Below, one piece after another: positions 45,310 to 56,716 of a DNA stretch of 64,000 nucleotides. Source of the DNA: Achatina immaculata (taxonomy: Eukaryota; Mollusca; Gastropoda; Stylommatophora; Achatinidae). Position 1 is the first letter of the stretch. Each line of letters opens with the position of its first letter. Location: positions 34,003,096 to 34,067,095 of the forward strand of contig CM019697.1 in NCBI GenBank assembly GCA_009760885.1, read 5' to 3'. The notes below the pieces were generated by a model. That model was not told where the DNA came from, did no database searches, and was given only the letters and a program-made list of their open reading frames with translations. Made by a program: the position numbers and the translations under genes.

Positions 45310-45535
45310 AGTTGCTTTCGTTAGGACAATTTTGTAGTTGTATTGTTGGTGATACTTTTAGGACATTTAGAGTGTTAGGACAATTTTGTAGTTGTATTGT
45401 TGGTGATACTTTTAGGACATTTAGAGTGTTAGGACAATTTTGTAGTTGTATTGTTGGTGATACTTTTAGGACATTTAGAGTGTTAGGACAATTTTGTAGT
45501 TGTATTGTTGGTGGTCCTTTTAGAGCATTTAGAGT
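45310..45535. repeat. 54-bp minisatellite, about 4 copies
   Basis: The unit begins GTTAGGACAATTTTGTAGTT and ends TTTAGGACATTTAGAGT. Copies are nearly identical except the last. Confidence 0.96.
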
Positions 45536-45789
45536 GAGTCAACGTTGAGTTGCTTTACTGTCCGACACATTCTCATCCTAGTGTTAGTCTGGTTTTTTTT
45601 CCAGCATGGAATATTGGAATGTGTGGATTTCCCAGTTGTTGTGTTCCATGAGAGTTGTAAGTATGGAAAATGTTCATACAGTTGTTGTAGAATTCTAGGT
45701 CTTAGGTTTCCTCCCACATGGCAATGCATGTCATGCCGGGAGTTGACTGTTGTTCTGTATGGTCGCCCTTCCATGTCTTGCCAGGAGTT

Positions 45790-46933
45790 CATCTTCTTCT
45801 TCTTCTTCGTTCACTTCTACCACCAAAAACCGCACTGTGAACCTACTGAATTCACGCCTGTGGTCCTCGTTAGGTCCCGTGTTCCCCTGTGTGGTCCAAA
45901 ATAGACCACACGAGATCCACGAGAGGACCACAAGGGGTTCAGAGTATCACAGTGCTTTAGCCAGTATTCTTGGTGGGTCTCGGAAGCGGGATTGCGTGAC
46001 ACCGTGGTTTTCATTGCACCAGTTTAGTCTAGGGTTGGACTTTCTCACCGGAAGACCTCGACGTGTTTAGGATATCAGTGCATCCCCGCTGGGTGCATCC
46101 CCAGTATGGGCGTGTTTGGGACGGGACCGACCTCTAGGGCAGAGATACTGTGACATGCATAGCCTTCAAGATTCACCCCTGGTATGAGCCGGTTTACGCA
46201 AAATTCACCAGTATGGGTGTTTATCAGGCGTTACCGACCTCTAGAGCGGAGGTGGCATGACATGTCTAGCCATCAAGTTCCACCCCTGGTGTGTGCCAGT
46301 TTAGGCATATTTCACCACTGTAGGTGTATTTCGGACGTGGGCGGCCTCTAGAGCAGAGGTGCCGTGGTATAGCTCTCGTAGCGATACTACTGGACATACC
46401 GGTTAAACCTCACCCTCCACCACCTTCTCCCATCGACTCCGCACAGCAACCTCTATTTCTTCTCCGCATCCACTTCCTTAACCGGGAGGAGCCTCACTCC
46501 ACGCGCGGCACTTGAAGAGTCCCGCCAGCAGTGTCTCAACCTCTGGGACAAGCCGGTTCATGCATTTCACCCGATATGACTGCACTCAGGACGTGGCCGA
46601 CCTCCAGACCAGAGGTGCCGTGATTTGACTGTTTGCTTCGCTTTATCCTTTCTGCCACTTTTTCCGCAGTGATGCTGCGCGGCAACCTCATTTGCAAATT
46701 TCTTCATTGGCCGGGAGGAGCACCGCTCCACGCACGGCAGCTGAAGATCTCGCCAACAGCGGCAGATGAGCTAACAAACGTGCCACTCATCTACCCTAAG
46801 TAACTGGTTTTCAGGCGCCAGATATTCGCCCTCGCCCCTTCTCCTGTCAGTTTAAACAGTTCTGCCACGGGAAGGCCAGGAACTGGACTTGACTGCCAGA
46901 GGCTGTTTGTGGCGCGTTTGCAGTCCTTAGAAC
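45790..46933 (-). mobile_element. Unclassified retroposed element E, copy 2, 13-bp target duplication
   Basis: Flanked by CTTGCCAGGAGTT at 45777-45789 and 46934-46946. It has the same ends as copy 1: (TTC)n GTTC at the plus-strand left and CAGTCCTTAGAAC at the right. It is about 170 bp shorter owing to internal differences. The target lies in a small tandem repeat containing GTTGTTCTGTATGGTCGCCC, present on both sides. Confidence 0.85.
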
Positions 46934-46946
46934 CTTGCCAGGAGTT

Positions 46947-47520
46947 GATTGTTGTTCTGTATGGTCGCCCTGCCATGTTGGCAGTTTTTTCCCCCTCATC
47001 CTCATAATTCATCGTCCATTTCCTCATTCAATAAATTAGTGCCATGAGATCTGAAACCACATTCTTGGTTATTCCTCACGCCGTGAGATGTTGCCATGTT
47101 GGAAGCTTGCAGAGTTTAGTCCAGTTGTACTGCTGTCGTCTAGTAGTGGCAGGATAGTGCCTGGGATGTTTTGTGTTTCTAGGAGAATATCGTAGAATCA
47201 AAACTTAAAGATTCGTAGATCAGTCTACTGAACATGATCTGGAGAGTAAACTAACTATCAATCAGTTATCCCACTAGACTCTTTGTTAACAACAGTGACC
47301 CACACATCGGCTAATACCAGTTTATTCGGCCCTGACCCGGTCCGTTCGTGGACAGTTCTTGTAGTTTCGATTTCGTCCTCAAGAATTGAGAGTCACGGCC
47401 AACGGCCCGGGTTTAGATATTATTTTAGAAGGATATATTCTCCTTTAATAAATCAGCGATCACTTATTATGGCGATGACACTTTCATCAATGATAACAAA
47501 GAAAACGCTACAGCTGATAA
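46947..47520. other. No gene recognised
   Basis: Unique-looking sequence up to the CAAA microsatellite. Confidence 0.5.
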
Positions 47521-47593
47521 AAACAAACAAACAAACAAACAAACAAACAAACAAACAAACAAACAAACAAACACACACACACACACACACACA
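47521..47593. repeat. (CAAA)n(CA)n microsatellite
   Basis: About 13 CAAA repeats followed by about ten CA repeats. Confidence 0.98.
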
Positions 47594-48590
47594 ACCATGC
47601 AATACATAGTAGAACTAAAGGGAAATAATTGCAGAAACACGAAAAATTTTTTTTTTCAATCATGATACCAAAAGTAAGTTTTAGCTATCAAAACTAGAAT
47701 ATTTTACAGCTCTTGAGTTGAAATATGAGAAAGCTATAGGATTTTTTTAAAATCAAGTATAAAAGCATATTAGAATATGAAAAGGTTATCAGTGTTGCAC
47801 TTAAGATAAAGTCGTACGTCCTATGATCCCTCTAAACAAGTTCTAGGCACCCCGAAGGGCTGTTGAGAACATTACGGTCTTCTGGAACGGTGGCTGGGTA
47901 AATATAAGCCCCCCCCCCCACTCCCGAACCCCCCCCCCCAATCCAACTTGTCGATTTTGTTTCAGCCTGTCTCGAGCCCAGAAAGAAAACAACTATGCAT
48001 ACAGGATAGCTGGCAGTGAAACCGACATTAACATCATCGTACAGGATTGTTGGTAGTGAAAAACGACATTAATATCGTTCAAAATATGAAATTTAAAAAA
48101 AAATGTCAACTGATGCATTAGGCCTCAGACGCCATATTTAAAAATCTTGGTTCAGTCCCCTGAGAACACATTCACATTAACTTGGTTATATCCCTTATCT
48201 TAAGAGCCCTTTGTAAATAACATAAAACTAGCCAGACCTCTAAAACTAAAGCGGTTAAAGAAGTGTTTATGTCCTATGAAATCTACGTAAATATCGGTTA
48301 ACAGATTCTCTTGAAACAATACAATATTAACCATTTGGCAAAACATATCACCTCCAAAAAACAATAGATTTACCCTCAAATTAGACACTGGTTATTACTG
48401 ATTTATTTCGTAACATTATCTGCTTTGTGTGATATCTTGATTCGATAAGTAAAACAAAAGTTTGCTTTGAAAATCATTGGATTATACAAGACGGTTTCTC
48501 AGTGTCTTTCAAAGAAGTATTGTTATACACTATCATGGGTTATTTACATCTTCAAGGGCAGTTTTCGAAGAGACATCTGTTAGGTGTTTG
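47594..48590. other. About 1 kb without a recognised gene
   Basis: Two C-runs lie at 47911 and 47931. The open frame at 48200-48388 has no known motif. Confidence 0.5.
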
Positions 48591-48594
48591 TGGA

Positions 48595-48770
48595 AGCTGT
48601 AGAGCACAGGTTCAAATTCAGTCTCCGGTGTCACTGCAATCAGGACAACCACATATATGCCCCGCCGCATGCCGCAGCGTCCATCCAAGAGTTTGTTTGC
48701 TAATAGTTTCCATCAAATGTTGGTTGTTTAGGATGCGTTCAGATTTCCTACCAGAACCTTTAATTTGTCC
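48595..48770 (+). mobile_element. SINE-like dispersed repeat, copy 2 (partner at 5575-5755)
   Basis: It shares the box B-like GGTTCAAATTC, then TCACTGCAATCAGGACA, CCCCGCCGCATGCCGCAGC and AAGAGTTTGTTTGCT with copy 1, with substitutions spread along the length. Confidence 0.55.
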
Positions 48771-48844
48771 TAGCTCCAGCAATCTCTTCACAGTTAAATT
48801 ATTCTTCTATTCCCACTACTCTTTTTGTAGCCAGTAGCCAACCT

Positions 48845-49586
48845 AAAAGGAATAGAAGAACTAATTATGTCAGTCCGTAAGAATACTGAAGAGCAAAACA
48901 TCTATCTTAATGCGAAGAAAACTAAATTGATAATAACTGACAAAACAAACAAGGCAGCTGTTATATGTATCAATGAGGAAAAATTGGAAGAGGTGGAGAG
49001 TTTTGAATACCCTTGATCATTACTAACTAATAATGGAGATACAGTGATGGAAATAAAAAGGAGGACATCTATCGCTCTTCAAAAAGTAAAATAACTAAAG
49101 AAGCTGTGGAGAGAAACAGGCAGAACTGCAAAACTAAGATTTTTAAGGGTATGCATCTTTCCAATCGCAACATATGCCTGTGAGACCTGGACACTTAACA
49201 AAACAGCTGAGAAACACATAAATGCGTTTGAATGTAAATGCTACAGAAGAGTTCTTCAAATATCATGGACACAAAAAAGAACAAATATATCAATACTACA
49301 AGAACTTAATATTGAAGAAGGCTGGCTAGTAAAGAGGATTAAACAGAGAAAACTTAAACATTTTGGACACATTAAACGCCATGAGAATTTAAACAAGATC
49401 GTCTTGGAAGCGTACATAATGGAACAAAGAAAGAGAGGAAGACCGAGACGAAGATGGCTGCAAAACATCGTTGATAATCTGCAAATGTATGCATCAGCAG
49501 CAAGCCATCTTGCTCACAACCGAGAGGCCAATATGAGTGCTGTTAAGGAGGAAAGTTCCGCAAGGAACATGGAAATGACTGACTGC
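48845..49586 (+). mobile_element. LINE family A 3' fragment, 0.74 kb
   Basis: It starts within the E-E-L-I-M-S-V block used after the Y-A-D-D region and runs to the family A 3' end. The flanks AGCCAACCT (48836-48844) and AGCCAATCT (49587-49595) look like a target duplication with one substitution. The C-terminal frame 49404-49580 is mostly open. Confidence 0.88.
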
Positions 49587-49605
49587 AGCCAATCTAGTTA
49601 ATTTC

Positions 49606-49607
<2 letters not shown>

Positions 49608-49662
<55 letters not shown>
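49608..49662. repeat. (TA)n microsatellite
   Basis: About 27 TA repeats directly before LINE family B. A shorter TA run follows that LINE at 50098-50111, so the LINE probably inserted into the TA array or carries a TA tail. Confidence 0.97.
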
Positions 49663-49666
<4 letters not shown>

Positions 49667-49671
49667 CTAGT

Positions 49672-50096
49672 AGTGTGCTACTCTATGGAAGTGAATGCTG
49701 GAAAATCACCAAAACCATAGAAAACAAGTTGAATTCTTTCCAGACTAAATGTTTACGAAGAATTAGACAAATATTTTGCCCAAACACCATAAGAAATAAC
49801 ATCTTATTGGCTGAAATGCAGATGAAGCCACTGACAACAATTATTGAGGAAAGACGCTGGCGATGGTTGGAACATGTGCTCCGAATGACTGACAACTCAC
49901 TACCAAAAATAGCACTAAGATGGACACCACAGGGGAACAGAAATAAGGGTAGACCAAAAGAGACATGGAGAAGAACAACAGGAAGGATGTTGAGCAATAG
50001 AGGGCTCACCTGGGCAAGAGCAGAAAAAAAGGCGAAGGACAGGCATTTGTGGAAAACCCTTGCGGAAGCCCCATGTGCCCTGGGCACTTAAGGTTC
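49672..50096 (+). mobile_element. LINE family B 3' fragment, open frame
   Basis: It encodes the same C-terminal 138 codons as the 22526 copy with few changes and ends at GGTTCAG followed by TA repeats instead of AG repeats. Confidence 0.92.
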
Positions 50097-50114
50097 AGAT
50101 ATATATATATATTT

Positions 50115-50420
50115 TTTTTTTTTTCTGTTAGATCTTCATTACTAATCAACCTTCTTCAATACTAAATTCTTATAGTATGTATATATTTGTTTTTTGGGGG
50201 GTTTTTTATACATCTGTTAGCTGTTTGCAGAAACTTTACATTCAAAGGCACTTACGTGTTTCTCGGCTGTTTTGTTATGTGTCCAGGTCTCACAGGAATA
50301 TGATGCGATGGGAAAATGCAAGTCCTTAAAAAGTAAATTTTTGTAGTTGTTTCTCTTACTCTCCACAGCTTTTTTACATATATTTTCTATACACCATAAC
50401 CTTATTTTACCTGGACTTTG
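50115..50420 (-). mobile_element. LINE family A internal fragment
   Basis: The minus frame reads F-P-I-A-S-Y-S-C-E-T-W and N-K-T-A-E-K-H-V, matching the other copies, with a diverged downstream part and no (TGAA)n tail. Confidence 0.7.
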
Positions 50421-50454
50421 CATTCAAATGAGTGTCTTTTCTCTCTGTGTATAT

Positions 50455-50640
50455 ATACAGTCACCCAGCTGTAGAAATGGGTACCCGACTTCTTCTGGAG
50501 TTGGGGAAGGAAAGGCAGCCAGGCGTGATACTGACCATATCACCCTCTAGTGTGCGGACAGGTCAAGTAAAATATGGGCACTAACACCATATCCCTATGT
50601 GCCTCTAAAGGCATGACAGGATAACCTTTACCTTTATATA
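50455..50640 (+). mobile_element. SINE family S1, 5'-truncated copy
   Basis: It shares TAGAAATGGGTACC, GATACTGAC and the GTCAAGTAAAATATGGGCAC then TAACACCATAT block with the SINE at 8572. It ends in TAACCTTTACCTTTATA, a likely 3' tail. The tRNA-like head is missing. Confidence 0.75.
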
Positions 50641-51020
50641 TGGCATTGAAAAGCCTTTCAGAAACAGCAGAAAAGGCTTCATGCTGGCTGTGGAGTATGC
50701 GAAACAAGCATTGAGAACATAAATAATTTCGCTTGTCGCGGCCAACACCAGTCCTTCGTGGCTAAAATCGCTAAAGACGAACTTCAAAAATGCAGTGCCA
50801 ACTCAATCCCGGGACAAAAAAAAAACAAAAGCAACAACTCACAAGACCTCTGGGAGTCATGACCCAGAGGGGCCCACCCCCCCCCCCCTCCACCCCATTT
50901 AGAGTGTCAGGAGTTTAATAGGGCCGAAACACTTGTCTGAGGGGGGCACTTCCTCTGATGATCTGAAGGAGTTGTGTTGTTGTTTCGCTCTCTATAGTAG
51001 AGAGTTTCCTGTATACAGAA
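50641..51020 (+). mobile_element. RLE-class retrotransposon 3' end, copy 2
   Basis: It starts inside the last codons of the nuclease ORF (S-E-T-A-E-K-A-S-C-W-L-W), followed by the tRNA-Leu-like module (about 50745-50815, with a deletion before box B) and the same 3' UTR as 23822-24132. More diverged than copy 1 and strongly 5'-truncated. Confidence 0.8.
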
Positions 51021-51590
51021 AAAACACTCATTTGAATGTACAGTTAAACAGAGTTTTATGGTGTAGTTGAAGGAAAGAAGGAAGGAAGGAAGGAAGGGAA
51101 GGGAAGGGAAGGAAGGGAAGGAATCTAAGTAAGAAGAGATAGGAACAATAAAATAGATGTGAAAAACAACAATAACTGCCCAATATTTCAGCAAAATTGC
51201 CTATATGAAGGACAACAAAAAAGACAAAACAAACAGATTAAAAAACACATAATGCATCAGTTACTGTAGAAAGATCACTACGACCCACAACATGGTGAAC
51301 AGTTGTGAAAAGGAAAGTTAAAATTTAAAAGGTTAAACTGTTTTTATCACTGCACTCAGGACAAGTACATAAAGTCCTTCACCCTCATCCATTAGAAAGC
51401 TATATATAAAAGAACTACACTAATCGTATTAGTGCTAGTCACAAAAATGGCGCCTGAAATGGTATAGATCTTTTTTGCAGCACTCTTCCCCGAAGGTAAA
51501 GGCAACAGAAAGGAAATTATACAACTAAAAAAAAAACGTCTGTATTCATAGTTCTCTTTAGTTACCTCATAACCGTTTTTTTTCTTAGGT
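51021..51590. other. Region downstream of the tetraspan gene, with (GGAA)n tract
   Basis: A GGAAG-type simple repeat lies at 51070-51122. In gene orientation this is the 3' UTR or downstream flank of the tetraspan-like gene. No convincing AATAAA signal was found close to the stop at 51591. Confidence 0.5.
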
Positions 51591-52576
51591 CTATGGGCGA
51601 GCGTCAGTGCAGTGCAAGTGACAGGTTGCCTTACACCTGGTGTTTCGTGAAGAGCTGGTTCTTCCATGGTTCGTGCTGACAGGTAAGGAGTGATATCTCG
51701 TCACCGGCGCGAGATCTCGAGGATACGGCTTTGGTCCTGTTCCAGACTTGAGTCTCCCGGAAATATCGCGGGATTCCATCGCTGGATATCTTGACAGATC
51801 ATGCTGCACTGCCTTGATTATCGAGCGTTGTTGTCTGGTTTGTCGCGTGGCTGCCTGTGGTTGAAGAGACGAACCAGATTCAGACTGCAGGGTCCGGTAT
51901 TCATGAAAAGAATTTGGAGTAAACTGATGGAAACATCCATGTTGCTCTGGCATGGATCTTGGCTCCAGATATTTAACTGGCGACATCTGGCTGCGTCGAA
52001 TTCCGTGGTTTATTTCTTCTTTGTAGCTCTGGCTGTTCTCCCCTGCAATTTTACTGATCTGAAATGACTGATTATTGAAGCAGACAGGCGGATAAACTAC
52101 TATAGGATAACCAAGCATGTCAGGTGGAGGCGGTGGCATTTCCTCGAAGCTAATCTCTTCATAATGTCGATAATTTTCCCCTAAAGAACTACTAGCAGTG
52201 GATGATACTGACGTATAGGTATAGCCTTCCTTATTTTCCGAAAAACACGATATCAGCCGGACTTTCTTTGATTGTTTCACTTTTCTGAAGTGATCACCTG
52301 TGCCGCCAGCAGGTGTACAATAATCTCCAGGTAACGGTGATCCAAGAGCGTAGAGAATCGGAGGTAAGTTTTCTTTATACCTGTGCCCGGGGCCCGCGCA
52401 GAAAATCTGTTCTCCCCAGGTAGCGGGAGAGCCCATGGCCTTGAGAATACTCCCCATCAAGGATAAAATGATCCCTAATCCCGCAAAAGCAAAACCGGAA
52501 GACAGATTAGGCAGTCTGTTTTTCACCATCACAGTTTTATATCCATAAAATCCCAAAGTGATGGCGGCCAGGATTT
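51591..52576 (-). CDS. Claudin/PMP22-like tetraspan membrane protein, last exon, full-length copy (A)
   Basis: This exon encodes the third and fourth membrane segments and a long cytoplasmic tail. It follows acceptor TTTATTTCTTTTCTTAG. Two bases complete a Glu codon with the exon at 58563-58724, then 327 codons run to the TAG at 51591-51593. Segment 3 is I-L-A-A-I-T-L-G-F-Y-G-Y, joined to the end of exon 2. A short loop K-N-R-L-P-N-L-S-S follows, then segment 4 G-F-A-F-A-G-L-G-I-I-L-S-L-M-G. The tail is rich in Ser, Gln and Tyr and has a P-P-P-P-P-D stretch. Tail function is unknown. The tail is much longer than in vertebrate claudins. In transcript order it lies after an almost identical upstream copy (53550-54373). 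Confidence 0.82.
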
Positions 52577-52831
52577 CTAAGAAAAGAAATAAAACGAAAA
52601 AAAAAACCCAATATTATTTCGAAACAAGAAAGCAAATGGTGAACTGTCTCAAGCAAAGGATACATTTACTACAATAAAACTAAAGTAAGCCAATAAATGT
52701 AAAGACCTTTCGTCCAAATATGTTACATGGTTACATAACTGTTTCGTTAACATTGCTATTTGCCGTTAACTTGATTAATTAATTTCCTGATTTCCAGAAT
52801 AAGAATGCTGGTATTTAATATATATATATAT

Positions 52832-52871
<40 letters not shown>

Positions 52872-53597
52872 AGGTGGTGCATATTATTTTATTCCAAAAA
52901 ACCTGAAGTTTTAGAAAATGAGAGAGACAGTTCAAAAGTCATTTGGTGATGCGAACTAAGATGTTTATAATGTCAATGAACTATTTATTTCTGTCGGAAA
53001 ATGAATACAAGCAAATGGTTATGATTATAAATTTGTAACGTTTCACATTTCTGAGATAACGATAACATTATTCCACTTCAAAAGACTCCAACATTTTTTT
53101 TAACTGGGGCACCAGCTCATTTCTTAATAGGGCACCAGTATAATTCTTCAGAAGGCACCGTTATTCACAGGGTCACGGCATGTTCCTTTATGTTGAACAA
53201 ACACATTTTTTTTCATGGGGCACCAACATGTTCTTCATGGGGCACCAGTATATTTCTTTACGGGGCACATTTCTTCATACGGCACAAACATTTTTTCATG
53301 GGGCACCAGCATATTTCTTCTTGTGGCATCTGCATATTTCTTCTTGGGGCACCAGCACATTTCTTCATAAGGCACCAGCATACTTTTCATTGGGGCACCA
53401 GCATATTTCTTCATGTGGCACTACCACATTTCTTCATATGACACAAGCATCCTTCTTCATGTGGCACTACCACATTTCTTCATATGACACACAGCATCCT
53501 TCTTCATGTGGGACTAGCACATTTCTTCATATGACACAAGCATCATTCTTCATGTGGCACCAGCACATTTCTTCATATGACACCAGCATCCTTCTTC
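51801..53597. repeat. 1.8 kb tandem duplication, unit 1
   Basis: This block is repeated at 53598-55393 with an offset of 1797 bp. It covers most of the tetraspan last exon, its acceptor, part of intron 2 and part of a 23-bp-type minisatellite. The junction (53598) joins minisatellite sequence to exon sequence with 5-bp microhomology TCATG. Coding sequence is identical between units; I see differences only in a TA run, a T run and a small indel near 53200/55000. Confidence 0.97.
53190..53597. repeat. GGGGCACCA/TTCTTCAT minisatellite, short array in duplication unit 1
   Basis: Units of about 23-29 bp contain GGCACCAGCATATTTCTTCA and variants (GGCACTACCACATTTCTTCA, GACACAAGCATCCTTCTTCA). The duplication junction falls inside this array. 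Confidence 0.93.
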
Positions 53598-54373
53598 ATG
53601 CTGCACTGCCTTGATTATCGAGCGTTGTTGTCTGGTTTGTCGCGTGGCTGCCTGTGGTTGAAGAGACGAACCAGATTCAGACTGCAGGGTCCGGTATTCA
53701 TGAAAAGAATTTGGAGTAAACTGATGGAAACATCCATGTTGCTCTGGCATGGATCTTGGCTCCAGATATTTAACTGGCGACATCTGGCTGCGTCGAATTC
53801 CGTGGTTTATTTCTTCTTTGTAGCTCTGGCTGTTCTCCCCTGCAATTTTACTGATCTGAAATGACTGATTATTGAAGCAGACAGGCGGATAAACTACTAT
53901 AGGATAACCAAGCATGTCAGGTGGAGGCGGTGGCATTTCCTCGAAGCTAATCTCTTCATAATGTCGATAATTTTCCCCTAAAGAACTACTAGCAGTGGAT
54001 GATACTGACGTATAGGTATAGCCTTCCTTATTTTCCGAAAAACACGATATCAGCCGGACTTTCTTTGATTGTTTCACTTTTCTGAAGTGATCACCTGTGC
54101 CGCCAGCAGGTGTACAATAATCTCCAGGTAACGGTGATCCAAGAGCGTAGAGAATCGGAGGTAAGTTTTCTTTATACCTGTGCCCGGGGCCCGCGCAGAA
54201 AATCTGTTCTCCCCAGGTAGCGGGAGAGCCCATGGCCTTGAGAATACTCCCCATCAAGGATAAAATGATCCCTAATCCCGCAAAAGCAAAACCGGAAGAC
54301 AGATTAGGCAGTCTGTTTTTCACCATCACAGTTTTATATCCATAAAATCCCAAAGTGATGGCGGCCAGGATTT
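53550..54373 (-). CDS. Claudin/PMP22-like tetraspan gene, duplicated last exon (copy B), altered C-terminus
   Basis: Same acceptor, same phase and same first 259 codons as copy A (51591-52576). After A-V-Q-H the frame leaves exon sequence at the duplication junction and runs into the minisatellite, which supplies about 14 new residues (E-E-G-C-W-C-H-M-K-K-C-A-G-A-T) before a stop at 53550. About 54 C-terminal residues of copy A are lost. Being closer to exon 2, copy B would be met first by the splicing machinery. It could be an alternative last exon, a damaging duplication, or an assembly artefact. Confidence 0.75.
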
Positions 54374-54610
54374 CTAAGAAAAGAAATAAAACGAAAAAAA
54401 AAACCCAATATTATTTCGAAACAAGAAAGCAAATGGTGAACTGTCTCAAGCAAAGGATACATTTACTACAATAAAACTAAAGTAAGCCAATAAATGTAAA
54501 GACCTTTCGTCCAAATATGTTACATGGTTACATAACTGTTTCGTTAACATTGCTATTTGCCGTTAACTTGATTAATTAATTTCCTGATTTCCAGAATAAG
54601 AATGCTGGTA

Positions 54611-54672
<62 letters not shown>

Positions 54673-55393
54673 AGGTGGTGCATATTATTTTATTCCAAAA
54701 AACCTGAAGTTTTAGAAAATGAGAGAGACAGTTCAAAAGTCATTTGGTGATGCGAACTAAGATGTTTATAATGTCAATGAACTATTTATTTCTGTCGGAA
54801 AATGAATACAAGCAAATGGTTATGATTATAAATTTGTAACGTTTCACATTTCTGAGATAACGATAACATTATTCCACTTCAAAAGACTCCAACATTTTTT
54901 TAACTGGGGCACCAGCTCATTTCTTAATAGGGCACCAGTATAATTCTTCAGAAGGCACCGTTATTCACAGGGTCACGGCATGTTCCTTTATGTTGAACAG
55001 ATTTTTTTTCATGGGGCACCAACATGTTCTTCATGGGGCACCAGTATATTTCTTTACGGGGCACATTTCTTCATACGGCACAAACATTTTTTCATGGGGC
55101 ACCAGCATATTTCTTCTTGTGGCATCTGCATATTTCTTCTTGGGGCACCAGCACATTTCTTCATAAGGCACCAGCATACTTTTCATTGGGGCACCAGCAT
55201 ATTTCTTCATGTGGCACTACCACATTTCTTCATATGACACAAGCATCCTTCTTCATGTGGCACTACCACATTTCTTCATATGACACACAGCATCCTTCTT
55301 CATGTGGGACTAGCACATTTCTTCATATGACACAAGCATCATTCTTCATGTGGCACCAGCACATTTCTTCATATGACACCAGCATCCTTCTTC
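53598..55393. repeat. 1.8 kb tandem duplication, unit 2
   Basis: Second unit of the duplication described at 51801. It contains a longer TA run (54615-54666 versus 52818-52864 in unit 1). Confidence 0.97.
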
Positions 55394-56700
55394 ATGTGGG
55401 ACTAGCACATTTCTTCATATGACACCAGCATGCTTCTTCATGTGGGACTAGTACATTTCTTCATATGACACACAGCATCCTTCTTCATGTGGGATTAGCA
55501 CATTTCTTCATATGACACCAGCATGCTTCTTCATGTGGGACTAGCACATTTCTTCATATGACACAAGCCTCCTTCTTCATGTGGGACTAGCACATTTCTT
55601 CATATGACACCAGCATCCTTCCTCATGTGGGACTAGCACATTTCTTCATATGACACCAGCATCCTTCTTCATGTGGGACTAGCACATTTCTTCATATGAC
55701 ACCAGCATCCTTCTTCATGTGGGACTAGCACATTTCTTCATATAACACCAGCATGCTTCTTCATGTGGCTCTAGCACATTTCTTCGGGGTATTAGCATGC
55801 TTCTTGTGAACACTAGGATGTTTTTTAATGGGGCACCAGTACATTTATTCATGGGGCACCAGCACATTTATTCATGAGGCACCAGCACATTTACTCATTG
55901 GGCACCAGCAAATTTATTCATGGGGCACCAGCAAATTTATTCATGAGGCACCAGCACATTTACTCATGGGGCACCAGCACATTTATTCATGGGGCACCAG
56001 CACATTTATTCATGGGGCACCAGCACATTTATTCATGGGGCACCAGCACATTTACTCATTGGGCACCAGCACATTTTTTCATGGGGCACCATCACATTTA
56101 TTCATAAGGCACCAGCACATTTACTCATTGGGCACTAGCATATGTATTCATAAGGCACCAGCACATTTATTCATGGGGCACCAGCACATTTATTCATGGG
56201 GCACCAGCACATTTACTCATGGGGCACCATCACATTTTTTCATGGGGCACCATCACATTTATTCATAAGGCACCAGCACATTTACTCATTGGGCACTAGC
56301 ATATGTATTCATAAGGCACCAGCACATTTACTCATGGGGCACCAGCACATTTATTCGTGGGGCACCAGCACATTTATTCATTGGGCACTAGCATATGTAT
56401 TCATAAGGCACCAGCACATTTACTCATGGGGCACCATCACATTTATTCGTGGGGCACCAGCACATTTATTCATAAGGCACCGGCACATTTACTCATTGGG
56501 CACTAGCACATGTATTCATAAGGCACCAGCACATTTATTCATGAGGCACCAGTTCGTTTTTTCAAGGGACATCAGCAAATTTGTTATTGAGGCACTAACA
56601 CATTTTTTTCATGGGACAAAAGCACATTTGTTATTGAGGCACTAACACATTTTTTTCATGGGACAAAAGCACATTTATTCATGGGGCTTCAGTACATTTT
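54990..56700. repeat. Large minisatellite, 23-bp-type unit
   Basis: The array is about 1.7 kb. The first part (to about 55790) has units with TTCTTCATGTGGGACTAGCA; the second (55820-56700) has a regular 23-bp unit CACCAGCACATTTATTCATG + GGG. Higher-order blocks of about 200 bp recur at 56100-56300 and 56250-56450. Because 23 is not a multiple of three, every frame is open; these are not proteins. It lies in intron 2 of the tetraspan gene. Confidence 0.97.
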
Positions 56701-56716
56701 AAATGGGGCACAAGTA

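Noticed and set aside
53180..56645. Frames with His/Trp/Phe-rich repeats that look like a secreted repeat protein
   Set aside because: A 23-bp-type minisatellite in an intron, open in all three frames on the plus strand.
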